Positions 18,901 to 30,281 of a DNA stretch of 64,000 bases are shown in pieces. The notes under the pieces are model-generated. The model saw only the letters and a program-made list of their open reading frames with translations. It ran no database searches and was not told the DNA's origin. The position numbers were made by a program, and so were the translations under genes. Positions within the stretch are counted from its first letter, which is position 1; every line of letters starts with the position of its first letter. The stretch comes from Paramacrobiotus metropolitanus (taxonomy: Eukaryota > Tardigrada > Eutardigrada > Parachela > Macrobiotidae): assembly GCF_019649055.1 (NCBI RefSeq), contig NW_026570277.1:558001-622000 (forward strand), given 5' to 3'.

Positions 18901-21236
18901 TAGGACCACATACCTATCCGCGGATTTTCTGAAAATGGCAGTTCTAATGAAAAAACTAATACAATAAAAAAATTACATTTCAGCATAAAATATTAATGAA
19001 TTAATTAAAGGTGACTGCTATGCGCCCCGACAAACCGGGCGCATAGAATTTAGCTATGCGCCCCGATGTCCGGGCGCACAGAATTTGGCTTTGCGCCCCG
19101 AATGTCCGGGCGCAGAAATATCGGCGATTTGCTGTTTTTCCGAAGGTTTTTTATGTTGTATTTGGCTTCTTTTACTGTATTTATTTAACAACTCCATTTT
19201 CCTGTTGTATTGTCATAAACAGGGCAGCTTACATATACCTCAACCTGTAAATTTATTGGCTTTAACGCGGCCTACGGCAACAACAGCGACGATGCGTAAT
19301 TATTAAGATTTATCTGAGCACTGGATGAAGACACTAGCACCGGAACACGCGTCACCGGTGCAACTGACTCCGTCGTCCTTGCTAAAGCCAACCCCCAGTC
19401 TCCTCTCAAAAGAATATGGAATGGGGGGGGGGGCAACTGCATGATACTAGTACATGAAAATAATCTTAACTGATACTAAAGTGGAATTACTGCAGTGGAA
19501 ACAATAGCAGCTAAAATGAACTAAACACAAATGTGCAATCAGTATGCGACATTGTCAGTCAGAGTTGCATTGCTCCCCGATTATCGGGATGAACATCCCA
19601 ACGACACACCCTAATGGCTTTTCTCGGCTTGACACTGGTCATCCAAGTCGTCCAGCCTTGCAACTACCTCCGCTACGTTAAAGGAAGTGGCCCAGTACAT
19701 GGTACAGTAAAACCTGCGTACTTTGAACACCTACAGTTCCAAATTTTTCGTTCAATGTTGACGCCTGTTCGATGTACAGAACAGCTGCCCCCAGGGGGGC
19801 CGCCCTTGGAGACAATGCTTATGCGTTCCATGCGCTTATGCGTAGCTGCCCCTGAAAGCGAAAAGGCGCCGCCTCAAGGGGGACAGCCCTGTTAGCAAGC
19901 CTTTTTTAAGCAATTTTCGCGCATACAAAATCAAAAACCATGTGGAGTTAATGCGTAACCAGCGAATGTCTAGTAAACTCTGGTCCGTTATGCGCTTTTT
20001 CTCTGTTTTTTTTTTCTTAAAACCAGATTCCGATGCTTTGTTCATTCTCAAAAGGTCTAAATATTAGTAAATAACTAGATCCGTTCCAGCTAATTTGTTC
20101 AATGTTCACTTTTGGGAGTTGTTCAATATACGCGAGGTCCCCCTTGTGTTATAGTCTACGAGACGCGCCGGTTCCGTAATAACCGTTCAATGTACACCAG
20201 TGTTTAATTTACGCGAGTGTTCAAAGTCACAGGTTTTACTGTACCATATTCGTGTACATACACGAAATCTTTCACTTTCGCGTACTTGCTGTAAAGTTGC
20301 TGAAAATCAGGATCTCTCAGACTGATTCCGTGATGTTTTGAGTAAGCTTTTCAATAAACCATGCGATAAAATGGGAAATGGGTTAATCGAGTAAAAAAAT
20401 CAATCAGTTGCCGGAAAAACATAAAAACTTCGATATTTCTGCGCCCGGACATTCGGAACGCAAAGCCAAATTCTGCGCGCCCGAGCACTCGGGGCGCACA
20501 GCTAAAATCTATGCGCCCGGTTTGTCGGGGCGCACAGCCATTTCGTTAATTAAATTCACTTGTTCTTCTTTATGAAATTACTGTTGCATTCACAATAAAT
20601 CTACGGAAAATTTTACATGCACTTTTATTTCAGATCACACAAAAAACCTTCCTTAATTTGGCTACAGTTGATGGAAGACCACAAGAGCAGTTGAGATGAA
20701 GCTGAAGGTGGCTTATATGATTTATGCGAACACATCTCAACTAATAACGACCAAAAAAACAATTACAAAAATTAACAGATGGTAGCTGTTGTCAAAAAAC
20801 CTTGTTTCAGTTTGCAGGTATCTTATTAGCTTTATACATTAACGCCGTTCCGAATTCGATTTATTTTGAAAAAAGATTAGAGAAAATTCGAGAAAACGTA
20901 AAAAATACCGTGACGAAAGAACATATCGCAAATGGAACTGATGGCGAACTGGTGCAAGTTACCCTAGCAGAATTAACAGGGCGTATAACGACATTACGAC
21001 TGTAGTACTCTTACGATTAATCGCGCTATCCAGAGCAAAGGTTCCGGGCCAAAGACGTTTTCCCCATTGCGGTCCACGCGGTCATCCTGCCATTCCGGAA
21101 GAAAGCGATATCCCAGTCTGACGGCCACCTGACTGGCCAACCACAAGACAAACATCGCTTCTGCCATGATTTCCTGGTACGCCCATGCTGACTTTTTATC
21201 CAGACGATTCCGGACACCTTGGACTCTTTCCATCAT
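15979..21236 (-). CDS. Array gene A: multi-pass membrane protein, five exons
   Basis: Exons in coding order: 21236-21015, 18613-18075, 17534-17261, 17148-16856, 16510-15979. Phases 0, 2, 0, 2 agree and give 619 aa. Exon 1 has the family block AWAYQEIMAEAMFVLWLASQ followed by RFLPEWQ; exon 2 has GCLWDHVALPW, a TM ending in NRHW, further TMs, and SAGRIWGLWLNVTY; exon 4 has a double TM; exon 5 has a Cys-rich stretch (CDGCRVCSEW, CPLCGVV, CTCE), a TM pair with FLPFPVTELVLAE, and a charged tail. I count about 8-10 hydrophobic segments. I do not recognise the family. Intron 1 (2.4 kb) is enlarged by a 1.5 kb transposable element. The start was chosen at the first ATG of an ATGATG pair. Confidence 0.75.
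17580..18070. other. Intron 2 of array gene A
   Basis: AT-rich intron; nothing else recognised. Confidence 0.4.
19001..20553. mobile_element. Non-autonomous inverted-repeat transposon with GC-rich modules, in intron 1 of gene A
   Basis: Bounded by TTAATTAA at 19001-19008 and 20546-20553 (candidate target duplication; it is itself a palindrome). About 110 bp inverted terminal regions each hold three modules of the form GCGCCCCGA-n-CCGGGCGCA, themselves inverted repeats, separated by AGAATTTGGCT-like spacers. The interior (about 1.3 kb) has a G run near 19425 and no transposase. The TTAA-containing site would fit TTAA-targeting families, but the type is unassigned. Confidence 0.8.
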
Positions 21237-21380
21237 ATCACATATGGTTTTTCTATGAAACTGGCTGACAAGCAATTAGTAAAAAGGGCCTACTAAAATA
21301 ATGGACTGAGACGCAAAACAGATAGGGTTCCGCTTACGGCTACCGCATACTTAATTCGGCTAGATTTCAGCCTCATGATT

Positions 21381-21881
21381 TCACTGCTGGGCGCAGCCGC
21401 ATAAATGGTTGTGCGTTTTGGTTGTCCCTAGGCGCCCATCGTTTGCGTCACAGACAATTGGCTTGTATAACCTTCTGGAAACATCCCCCCGGGAAGCAGT
21501 TTTATTTTCAGTGTGGTAAATAGGCAAAAACTCCATTTCATATGGATCAATTCCTTCGAGATGCCATGCGACGAGAGAAATAGTCAATTGTCTGCCTATA
21601 TAATACCAGTCTGGCTTGTACGCAATTTAATCAAAATGAAATACTTTTTTTCATGTCTTTGCCTTATCCTTTTTACTTATTGAATAGGTCTTGTGGAAAT
21701 ACCTGCGTACGTTTGTAAAGCAGTTATTCTTTAAGAGACACGCAATCTTGTATAATTCCAAATGTTGTTGACTCGCATTTGTCGCATATATCATTGTGCG
21801 ACGCGATTGATCAACTAATCCATGAAATTCCGGGATCATCGAGCGGTTTACTGCATGGTGAAAGAAAAGGGCGACCGACAA
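21381..21881 (-). CDS. Possible small gene, two open segments; paralog of 12.7-13.2 kb relic
   Basis: Two minus-strand open segments, 21881-21651 (76 codons, HAVNRSMIPEFHGLVDQ) and 21587-21381 (68 codons, MTISLVAWHLEGIDPYEMEF then CDANDGRLGTT), lie 60 bases apart and could be exons. The same order is seen in the decayed copy at 12.7-13.2 kb, which supports past coding. No domain recognised and no splice sites chosen. Confidence 0.3.
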
Positions 21882-21885
21882 TAGT

Positions 21886-21922
21886 TAGTTTAATTAATAA
21901 CCGGTAAATTAATTAATAACCG
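21886..21922. repeat. Short tandem repeat
   Basis: Two copies of TTAATTAATAACCGG with different joining bases. Confidence 0.7.
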
Positions 21923-22633
21923 GGCGACCGGTAATTTTGTTTTCTGGTATTGTTTGGATTAAAGGGAGCAAAGTGTCACGATAATTATGATCAAAGGTTG
22001 TTACTAATGCTTATATGTGCAGTTCAAAACTTCAAAGATATTTGTCAATTGTCACTGCAAAGTAGATTTCCAACACTTAACAAGCTAACGACTACGAATT
22101 ATGTTTTGCGCAGTAATTGTCTGGCTAACGGGCAACTGTAATGTGTTTCAGAAAACGGGGTTGTTATTATAATTTTTGCGCGTTGTTATTATACTGGAGT
22201 ATCAAAACAAATTCAAAAAATAACATTCAAGTTAACAAACGATTTCGGGTTACGGTTTCGTGTGACAAACCTGCAAAATCTCAGTTCGCGGTGGTCTGTG
22301 GTTTCCATATTGGGCATCCTTTCCGTGTGCGCATGACACGGGATAGAACAAAGCACGCGGTTCCTCAGAATCTAGTTGAAATGCTAGTGTAGCATTATTC
22401 CTTCAGTTTATAATTTATTAGAATGTGCGCGCGCTAACATCTGAACTACACATGCAGTTTGCCGGTTTATGTTAGATTCCGGAACATCATTATATCGCTG
22501 TATAGCGAATGACTTGAAACAGACAACGATCTGAGATTATAAGAAAATCAAATTTTTTCTGTACTCGTATGCATTATCCTGCAAACAGCAGTAATACGAG
22601 TATATTGCCAGGATCTACTGTTCATCGGATCAA

Positions 22634-22948
22634 ATGTCCACAGACTGGCTGAAGCTGCAGTTACGTTTCCCGTTTGCCCATCAGGGCAGCAAGGATCAGA
22701 TCAGCACTGAATACGTCCCGATCTACGGACAATCACCTGGAGGAAATCACTGCCTAATATACTCGTTTGCCTTTGCCTATGACCTGCTATTGGACAAGCA
22801 GATTCCAAACGCCAACTATGTCCAGGAGGACGAACTACGCCTCTGGTTTTTAACCATACACGAAACCGACACATTGGCGCCTTCCCCAGATCGCTGGGGC
22901 GTAATCCTCGAACGAAAACCGCGGCGAACGATCATAACTTCACAGTAA
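22634..22948 (+). CDS. Possible small single-exon protein, 104 aa
   Basis: ATG at 22634, stop at 22946-22948. The segment is GC-richer than its flanks and the peptide is evenly composed (SPGGNHCLIYSFAFAYDLLL in the middle, ERKPRRTII at the end). No family recognised and no paralog in the window. Could be an exon or relic of a larger gene. Confidence 0.35.
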   Translation: MSTDWLKLQLRFPFAHQGSKDQISTEYVPIYGQSPGGNHCLIYSFAFAYDLLLDKQIPNANYVQEDELRLWFLTIHETDTLAPSPDRWGVILERKPRRTIITSQ

Positions 22949-22949
22949 C

Positions 22950-25490
22950 AGCAGCAGATACGGTGGAAATACACCGGCGTTTGCATATGTCTAGCGGATA
23001 CAGAACAGTATCACTGCGAATATTGCTTGCATACTCAACGATGCAATAACTGTCGATCGTGCTTCTTAACTACCACCTCAAGAAATAACAAATTTGACGT
23101 ACGGGGACGTAAGTTTAAAAAATTAACTGAAAGAACCGTTCAGTTTTCAGTTTCTACCATAACTAGTGGTTGAAAATATTACGCAAGATATTCTCGCGCG
23201 GTTTTATCTCTCTCAAACTTTTTGTTCGTATTTTTATTGTGCGGGGAAAAACTCTCAGACTGGCTGTAACTTTCGTTTGACCTTCTGGATCTTTCACGGA
23301 ATCTGCTGGTTTACTCGTAATCTTCCTATCATTTTGTGTACAACGAAAGTTGACCTCTAGGCGCCTATCATGCACTTTTTGATCTAATCAGCTTAAATTG
23401 CCGCTCCAAATTTTGGTGATTATTTTGCTCCTTTCGCTCCGTTAAAATGGACGAATTTGGATTTTTACCTAGTGGACGTTGCCGGATTAATGAATAGTAC
23501 TGTAAAATTTTATCGAAACGAAGTAGTGTAATCTGTGCGTGGGTGTGAGCGCGGCAAGAAAGCCGGCTGAATTCGATCGCGATTGACGATTCTCGCCAGG
23601 ATGGTACCCTGTGGCGGTTGGCAGCCGTGCGCCTACGGTGCGCCGGGAAGTCATCGTAGGCCCATAACAACAAGTGCTTATCCCGGCACTTTTTGAACAG
23701 CGCGCGTTCGCAAATTACGTTGTTGGTTAACTGGGCAGATACATGAAAATTTACAGAAAACCATCCTCTGCAAACGAGGAAAAAATGTGTGATAAAAATG
23801 TTTATGGTATTATTAAATTTAGCGCTGATGTTGTGGCCATTGTATTGCATTACCGCCTCGAAAATTGTAGCACACAAACAGAAACAGAGCGAATGCATAA
23901 TTCTCCTGTTGGCGCACTCCAAAATCCCTGTTTGTTAGTGACGTCAAAATGACACACTGCCAGTCGGCAGTCTCGGCGAGAATCACGAATTCCTGCTGTT
24001 ACGAGGAACCGTAATCTGAAGCGACACGTAATCTGAAGCGACAAGCTTGTGCAATAACTCAAAATCACTCCACTTTGAAGTCCTATCTGAGATATCAAAC
24101 CCATGCATGATATACCCCATGCAATATCAAACTTTATTAAACAGTTGTAGGGAAGCATATGAAAACATCAGGAAATCGCGTACCAACTGTGTGGGTGGTG
24201 TGCGTTAAGTGCAATATCTGTTGGTATTCCAGTTTGTACGGAAATCAAATCTGCAGCTTTTCGCCACTAACTCTGCAGTTTGCTGCAGGTTAGAAGAACG
24301 CCCGCTTCTTTCTGTCTGGCTTGGTTAAAATCTCGCATCCCGGTGAGCTCGACGGATGAATCATAGCCATGTTTTTTATTACCTGCTGATGTATGTATGC
24401 ACATGGATCTGCAGCCAGTTTTCTAAAAAAGTAATCCTGTGCATAAAATCCGTACAAGTTACAAGTACAGATACCAGCCGGCACTTTCGGTATTGGACAA
24501 AACATTAAATTTATTGAACCTTGTTTATTGTAGTCTGCGGAATTGCGAAACTAGCGAAACGGGCGTTACCAAAAAGCCACCCAATAGTATAGAATTGCAC
24601 ATCTTTGAAGTACAACGGTACTGTTTTTAACAATAAAAAATGTCTGGTGTTCGTTGCGTTCTGGCGCCGAAAACGGTATAATCATTGGGTCAGCCTCGAA
24701 GTTTTTGAATAGGCTGATTGGTCTCTCACGCTTCGAAAATCCGACGTTAGGGTCGTTCGAAGCAGTCGTCTACAAACCACCGAGCAAAGCAGTTATCACC
24801 GTGGACTATGAAAGAGTCCAGGACGGAAGCCCAGACTGACAGGACTCCGTAGAATGTAAAACGTGTCGTACTAGGGATGAAATGCGCAACGCACGATATC
24901 CAGACTACGTTGTACAATTTATTGGCGTTCTCAATCATGAAAATCAACACACTGACGTTCAATGCTCAGTGAGCTAACGTCTACCAAATATCTCTCATAC
25001 AAACTGCACGGCGCATAGTGAACACAGTGAACAGCAGCCGTCAGCCAATCAGAAGAGAGCCACGCCACAGACGGTAATTCCATGGGGAATCCCCAGTGCG
25101 TAGTGCAACGAAGCAGTCCCCCAACTCCAGTAGCGTCACTAAGGTGGACGCAGGGGAGCCATCGCCTCACACAGTCATTACGTAAATCAAATCAGAACGG
25201 AATTCATAAGGTTATTTTTCCTCTGTCTGTCAAAGCTTAAAAACAAGAAGTTTCAGTCGTATACTGTACAATAAAATAAAATTCAAGCTAACCATATTGG
25301 CAATATAGCCCCAAGGAAACCATCCGATGAAATGGTTAAAGATTAAAAAACAAAACAGAAAATCACAATGTGAACATGTTATTGCATAATAATCATCATT
25401 TCTTCATCCCCAAAATGTCGATATGTTGGAACTGGCTACGGTACGAGTACGGAAATGAAGACAAACAACGATTCTATGGTGTCATGCAGA
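22950..25490. other. No confident gene
   Basis: A 184-codon minus-strand open frame (23368-23922) has no domain and I do not trust it. A 71-codon minus frame at 24290-24505 (CTCNLYGFYAQDYFF) faintly resembles one at 62940-63170 (INLYCAESLYPHFQ). A direct repeat of CGTAATCTGAAGCGACA lies at about 24007-24041. Nothing else supported. Confidence 0.3.
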
Positions 25491-25495
25491 CCAGT

Positions 25496-28400
25496 TCACG
25501 CTTCAACCATTAACCGCTGGTTAGTTTTATTAGCGAACTGCCCCTTAACGAAACTGGTTATCCAGGGTGCATAGGCGGTCGTACAATAGTCAAACACGAA
25601 CAGCGTTATCCAGGCCGTCAATTCCACAGACACCCGGCGCACTCCGTAGCGGCTGCCCTTCTCCCGGAACCATTTCTTCCGACAATATCGGTACACTTCC
25701 CATGTCGACTGTACAAATCGCCAGGTTAGCCACGCCGTGTATCCGGTTAATATGAACAAAATACCCTGCCATTGGAATTTTCTAGGCATGAGTAGTTGTG
25801 CGGCGGGTACCGGGAGTAACAACCAGAAAGCCCAGCGGCGCACATTCGTGAAAAGGAGAGTATGAATTTCCGTCCACAACGTGCATATGCAGAGAGCTTC
25901 TGTGGTTGGTAGACGGGACGCGGGCATATAATTTTGCTGGCCGTCCACCCAAACGAGGCCGGATTCTTCAGTTTCCTGTTGTCCATATTCATCCGTCTTC
26001 TTTGGATTGCTACTGTGCGATGCGGAATGATTTGTGCCTCCGACAAACACCATCAGTAGCGCGTACTGGGCACTGTAAAAATTCCATGGTTTTTGGCAGG
26101 AAGGTTTTAGAGAATATTCTAAGCAGAATTGTATTTTGTATTCTAGCGTCCGCCTGATTCAAATATGTTTCAAATTCTCTATTTGTAATTGACTGTCGGT
26201 TACTTGTCATCCTCCACTTACCGTAGAAAAGCAAATCCGTCTCGGCTCATCAGTTTGTTAATTACGTGACCCATAAAGCAGCCGGATACCATGGTGTGGA
26301 CAAACCATAGCATTCGACGCAGGGCCAGTTGTGATGTGTCGGTAATGACAATAAGAGCGGCGCTCCAGTACACCGATGCCGGGTTCACGCTGCGGGTGTT
26401 GGCGTATCCTTGACCTGAAAATTCGGCAGTATCGGCAGCTGATATACTCCATGACGTCATATTAGGATGAACGGCTGCCTAAAACATATACACTGCTGAA
26501 AATCTGCCAGCAACGCAGCGTCCTAACTGTTACAGGATTCGAGCGACGTTTCTGGAGCCCAAGCAACCTTCGAGATGTGCACCACGTAACTTTTACTGCA
26601 TTTCTAAGCAGAGTCGTGTGGGACAGTGGGAGACTCTGTAAACCTGTTCTTAGTACTCCTGACGCGGTGAATTTGGCTCGCGAGGTCACGGCTGGGCTTC
26701 GATTCGATACGGCTTTTACTGGCTACGATAATAATCGTCAGCGCTAAAGAAAGCGTTTCCAGTACAAAGACTGCATACCGTTGCTGAATTTCGCTCCGCA
26801 TAGAGTACCCCACAAATTCCCGTACCGGTACTCCATCCGTACTGCGCTTTCCGTAAAAGTGCCTGGCTGTGAAGGTATACCGTCAAATATCCAAGAAGTA
26901 GCGCCAGAGTTGCCGTGCAGAACACGGCTCGCGGTGACCGCCGATCACATTTTTTTGCTGTGGATGCATCGTATGTCGATGATTTCAACAAGGAATCAGT
27001 TGATGGTTTTGCATCCAGGCATCGTTTTCTAAACAATCCGACGCAAGCAAAAATACTTGAACGCAGAACAAATAAATAAATTTCTCCCGTTTATTTGTAT
27101 AACGGGAGAAATTTGACAAAGCTTATCCGTACAAATTAAAAGCAGGAGGATACTCACTCCGAGTCACTCGCATAGTACCGTAATTATCGAATTTGTGGCT
27201 CCCCCCGCAATAAGAGCCCCCCCTGAAATAAGCCCCCCTCCCCGATCCCGTTTGAAAAATAATGCCACCCCCCGAAATTACGCCCCAGGGGGCCGTTATT
27301 AAATGTCAAGCGCTGCAAAATGATAGGTATACCACAAATTTCTTCCTAATAATTGTTATGATTCGATGGGTAAACAGTAAACGGACATCAACATAATGTG
27401 GTATTTGTTGGCGAACAGTTGCATAGGTAGGAAACTAGGAATATACTACCGGAGTACCGGTAACTATTGCGTTCAATTCCACTAGAACAACATTCGCAGT
27501 TGTTTGAAATATAATGCCCCTCTCCAAAATGTGCCGTTTGAAAAATGATGCCACCCCCCGAAATTGCGCCCCCTCCCCGAAATAAGCCCCCCTCCGCCAT
27601 GACGTTCGAACTATTTGCACCCCAGGGCCACAAATTCGATAATTACGGTATATCATAAGCACAGACGAGCGATATGTTATGTCGATAAAAAAGGCTGAGT
27701 GGGAGCCAGATTTTGAGTTGGTATTAATTAAAGCCGTTTTATGCAGTGCCATATCTAAGTGCGCATGTATTGTATAGGCAATATGGCACAGCACGGACAA
27801 AAACGGTTCAACAAGTACAAGTGCTCCTATATTTATAGATATCAGGTATGCGCAACCGTAGCGTACGCTACGGTTAGCATAAAATTTTGGTTTGCTGATC
27901 CAGAGAAGCAACCACTGTTCTACATTCCTTTACTTTAATTTTACCGGATTTTATTACGAATCCATGTTGTATAGCTGTCACTTATCCACCATCCCCAAAT
28001 CCTCCCGGTACAGTGAATAGCCAATGATGAAACCAGCATTACACAGCCCGGGAACAATGCAGCTTTGCCGTATACCGTGGCCATGTTATTGAGAGCCGCA
28101 CCCACCACAATGACAATCGGTATGACGATGGTCAGTACCCGCAAAATGATGCATACGCCGTTCAGGACGAACAGCGCACAAAACGTTATAACAAATTTTA
28201 TCCGACATCCGCAGACATGGAAGAAATCCTGGCCATTCTCCACATTATAGGCCAAGAGCGTGGTCAGCGGAGCGCAATTGGTACAGTGGCGCTGTGGTGC
28301 TGTTGACGGTCGGTGGCGGTTAACTAATAATCCACCGACGAGGGAAACGCCCAAAATGATCGTACAGCACCACAGCATGTACGCCGCCAGATAGCCGACG

Positions 28401-29051
28401 GTGCGCCGGCTACCGGCCGGACTGTGGCTTCCATAAGCAAGGTGGACTGACTGGGTCCAGGGCTGTACCATACGATCCCAGATGCAATCGTCAGTATTCT
28501 GCAGTACAACAGATCACAAAGCTTAATCTCGTGCTATGCATCACTCAAATGACGTTACGCTGTTGGTTGATATCATAATGAAATTTCGAACCACAAACTG
28601 ACTGATGCATTTCTTAGTTCACCAACTCTGTGGTTTAACTCTAACAAGGCAGAATCGCTAAACCGCCATCTGCCCAATGCAGTTTCAAATATGCATGTAC
28701 TTAATCACAGCATGGTTGCGATTTTTGTAATCTCTTCGCCAAGTAATTATTTCACTCCGTATGTCCTACAGAGGTAGATAGGGTATTACCGCTCCGTCCC
28801 AAGGATAATATCAAATAATACAAAAATAAATGCACAAGAGCATACTCAGTACTCACAAATCCGAATATCTCCAGGACGGGATCAATGTCCGTCACACTGT
28901 TCGGATCAAGTCCACTGGACTGCCACTCCGGGAAGAGACGGCATCCCAGTTTCATGGAGATGGGCACTGCTAGCCACAAGACCAGCACGGCCTGCACTAA
29001 GATATCTTCATAAGCCAGGTTCACATTTAACTCCGCCAGTTGTTTCGCCAT
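25496..29051 (-). CDS. Array gene B: multi-pass membrane protein, five exons
   Basis: Exons in coding order: 29051-28857, 28498-27945, 27028-26809, 26478-26222, 26072-25496, giving 600 aa in frame. Exon 1 keeps VLVLWLAVPISMKLG followed by RLFPEWQ; exon 2 starts NTDDCIWDRMVQPW and ends CTGRIWGWWISDSYTTW; exon 4 ends with GHVINKLMSRDGFAFLR, close to gene C, making B and C a sub-pair; exon 5 has CICTLWTEIHTLLF, then the LLLPVPAAQLLMP membrane hairpin. The exon 3 donor (GGG/GTACTC) is the least certain site, chosen because only it restores phase 0. Intron 2 contains a 475 bp inverted-repeat element. Function unknown; probable plasma or internal membrane protein. Confidence 0.7.
27176..27650. mobile_element. 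475 bp inverted-repeat element with C-rich interior, in intron 2 of gene B
   Basis: A perfect 24 bp terminal inverted repeat beginning TACCGTAATTATCGAATTTG (27176-27199) and its complement (27627-27650). If the outer TA is the target duplication, this fits a Tc1/mariner-like TA site. The interior repeats AATAAGCCCCCC, TGCCACCCCCCGAAAT and TCCCCGA modules several times. No coding capacity. Confidence 0.85.
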
Positions 29052-29059
29052 GAAACAAT

Positions 29060-30281
29060 ATTAACAAATGTTGTAAATTAAATTTTTAGCCGAGATGTAT
29101 CCGACGAATGCTTTGGTCCTCTCTATCCAGCGTTACTATCAAACTCGATAAATATTAAACATCCCACTGTCAAAAATTTCTGAAAAGTGCATGCCCATGT
29201 CATTTTCTAGCGCAGGTTGTCGTCATATCGCAGCTTGCGATCGGTTTACATATTGCCACAGTACAAATACACTAACCCGTCTTATTTTGCTTCCCAGTTT
29301 TTCTAAGATTAGAACCTCGCTGAACGGCAGCCAAGTGACTATCCGGGAAATGTTTACAGGGGGGTAAGACATTCCCTGATGTAACTACTCGGTCTTTCCT
29401 CGCTTCCTTGTTTTGATACCAGGAGATTAATTTCTACAATTGAAAAATCGATTATAGCTCTGATTTCACGGCAGACGCGGTGACCGCGCTTGATCGCTGC
29501 GGACGTCTTTTCTCGCCAAAGGTATTAACGCGGCAATACGATCTCCTCCTATCTGGCAACGGCTGCTTTCAAATTCTCTTGATTTTACCGGCATTACATA
29601 ATGGCAGTATACCTACGTGTGTAAATAACCAAGGCCGCCTTTTAGGTGCATCGTACTGCACATACAGGAGTAGCAATGTGTATCGATTAACCATTTTCAT
29701 CTCGGATTTGCACGACATACCAAAACCAAGAATATAAGCTGAAGGAACACCTGGATTCCAGCTAATGGTTGCACATTACATGAAGACAAACCTTATGGTA
29801 CAGGTTTGGTACATATTCAATGTTTCTGTATTTATAAGACAAATATTAATAAATGCAGATATAGAGTAGTATATGCAATAATCAGCGGTATGGGTTTGTG
29901 TTGGATCAGTGCGATCCGCGTGACGGTCAACGTAGTCCGGTCGCCATTGTGTAAGCCGACAAGCCCTCGAATACATAATATAATATATCAAGAGAACTGA
30001 AAGTAGCAGAGATAGTTCAAGTTGACTGGATATGAAGTACGACAATTAACAATTACAGAGTAAACCCGACCAATAAACCAAAGAAAACACGATGCTTCTC
30101 GAAACCAACTTATTACAACCAATAACGGTTCACGAAGGCATCACACACAATGTGTGTATGTGAACGAAAAGCAAGCATTATTTCGTTGAAAATCTGACGG
30201 TACAGTAGACAGAATGCCATATGAAAGGTGCAAAGATAGCTTTCAGCACTCATATTGGGTGTAACACTTCTTAGTGATCCA
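29060..30281. other. Spacer between array genes B and C
   Basis: Only short open frames (for example 29480-29737, plus strand), with no domain or paralog. Confidence 0.35.

Noticed and set aside
23166-23360. Open frames on both strands near 23.2 kb
   Set aside because: Short, overlapping on opposite strands, no homology within the window.
23368-23922. 184-codon minus-strand open frame
   Set aside because: No domain, no paralog, odd composition and no supporting signals; probably chance in a locally GC-richer patch.
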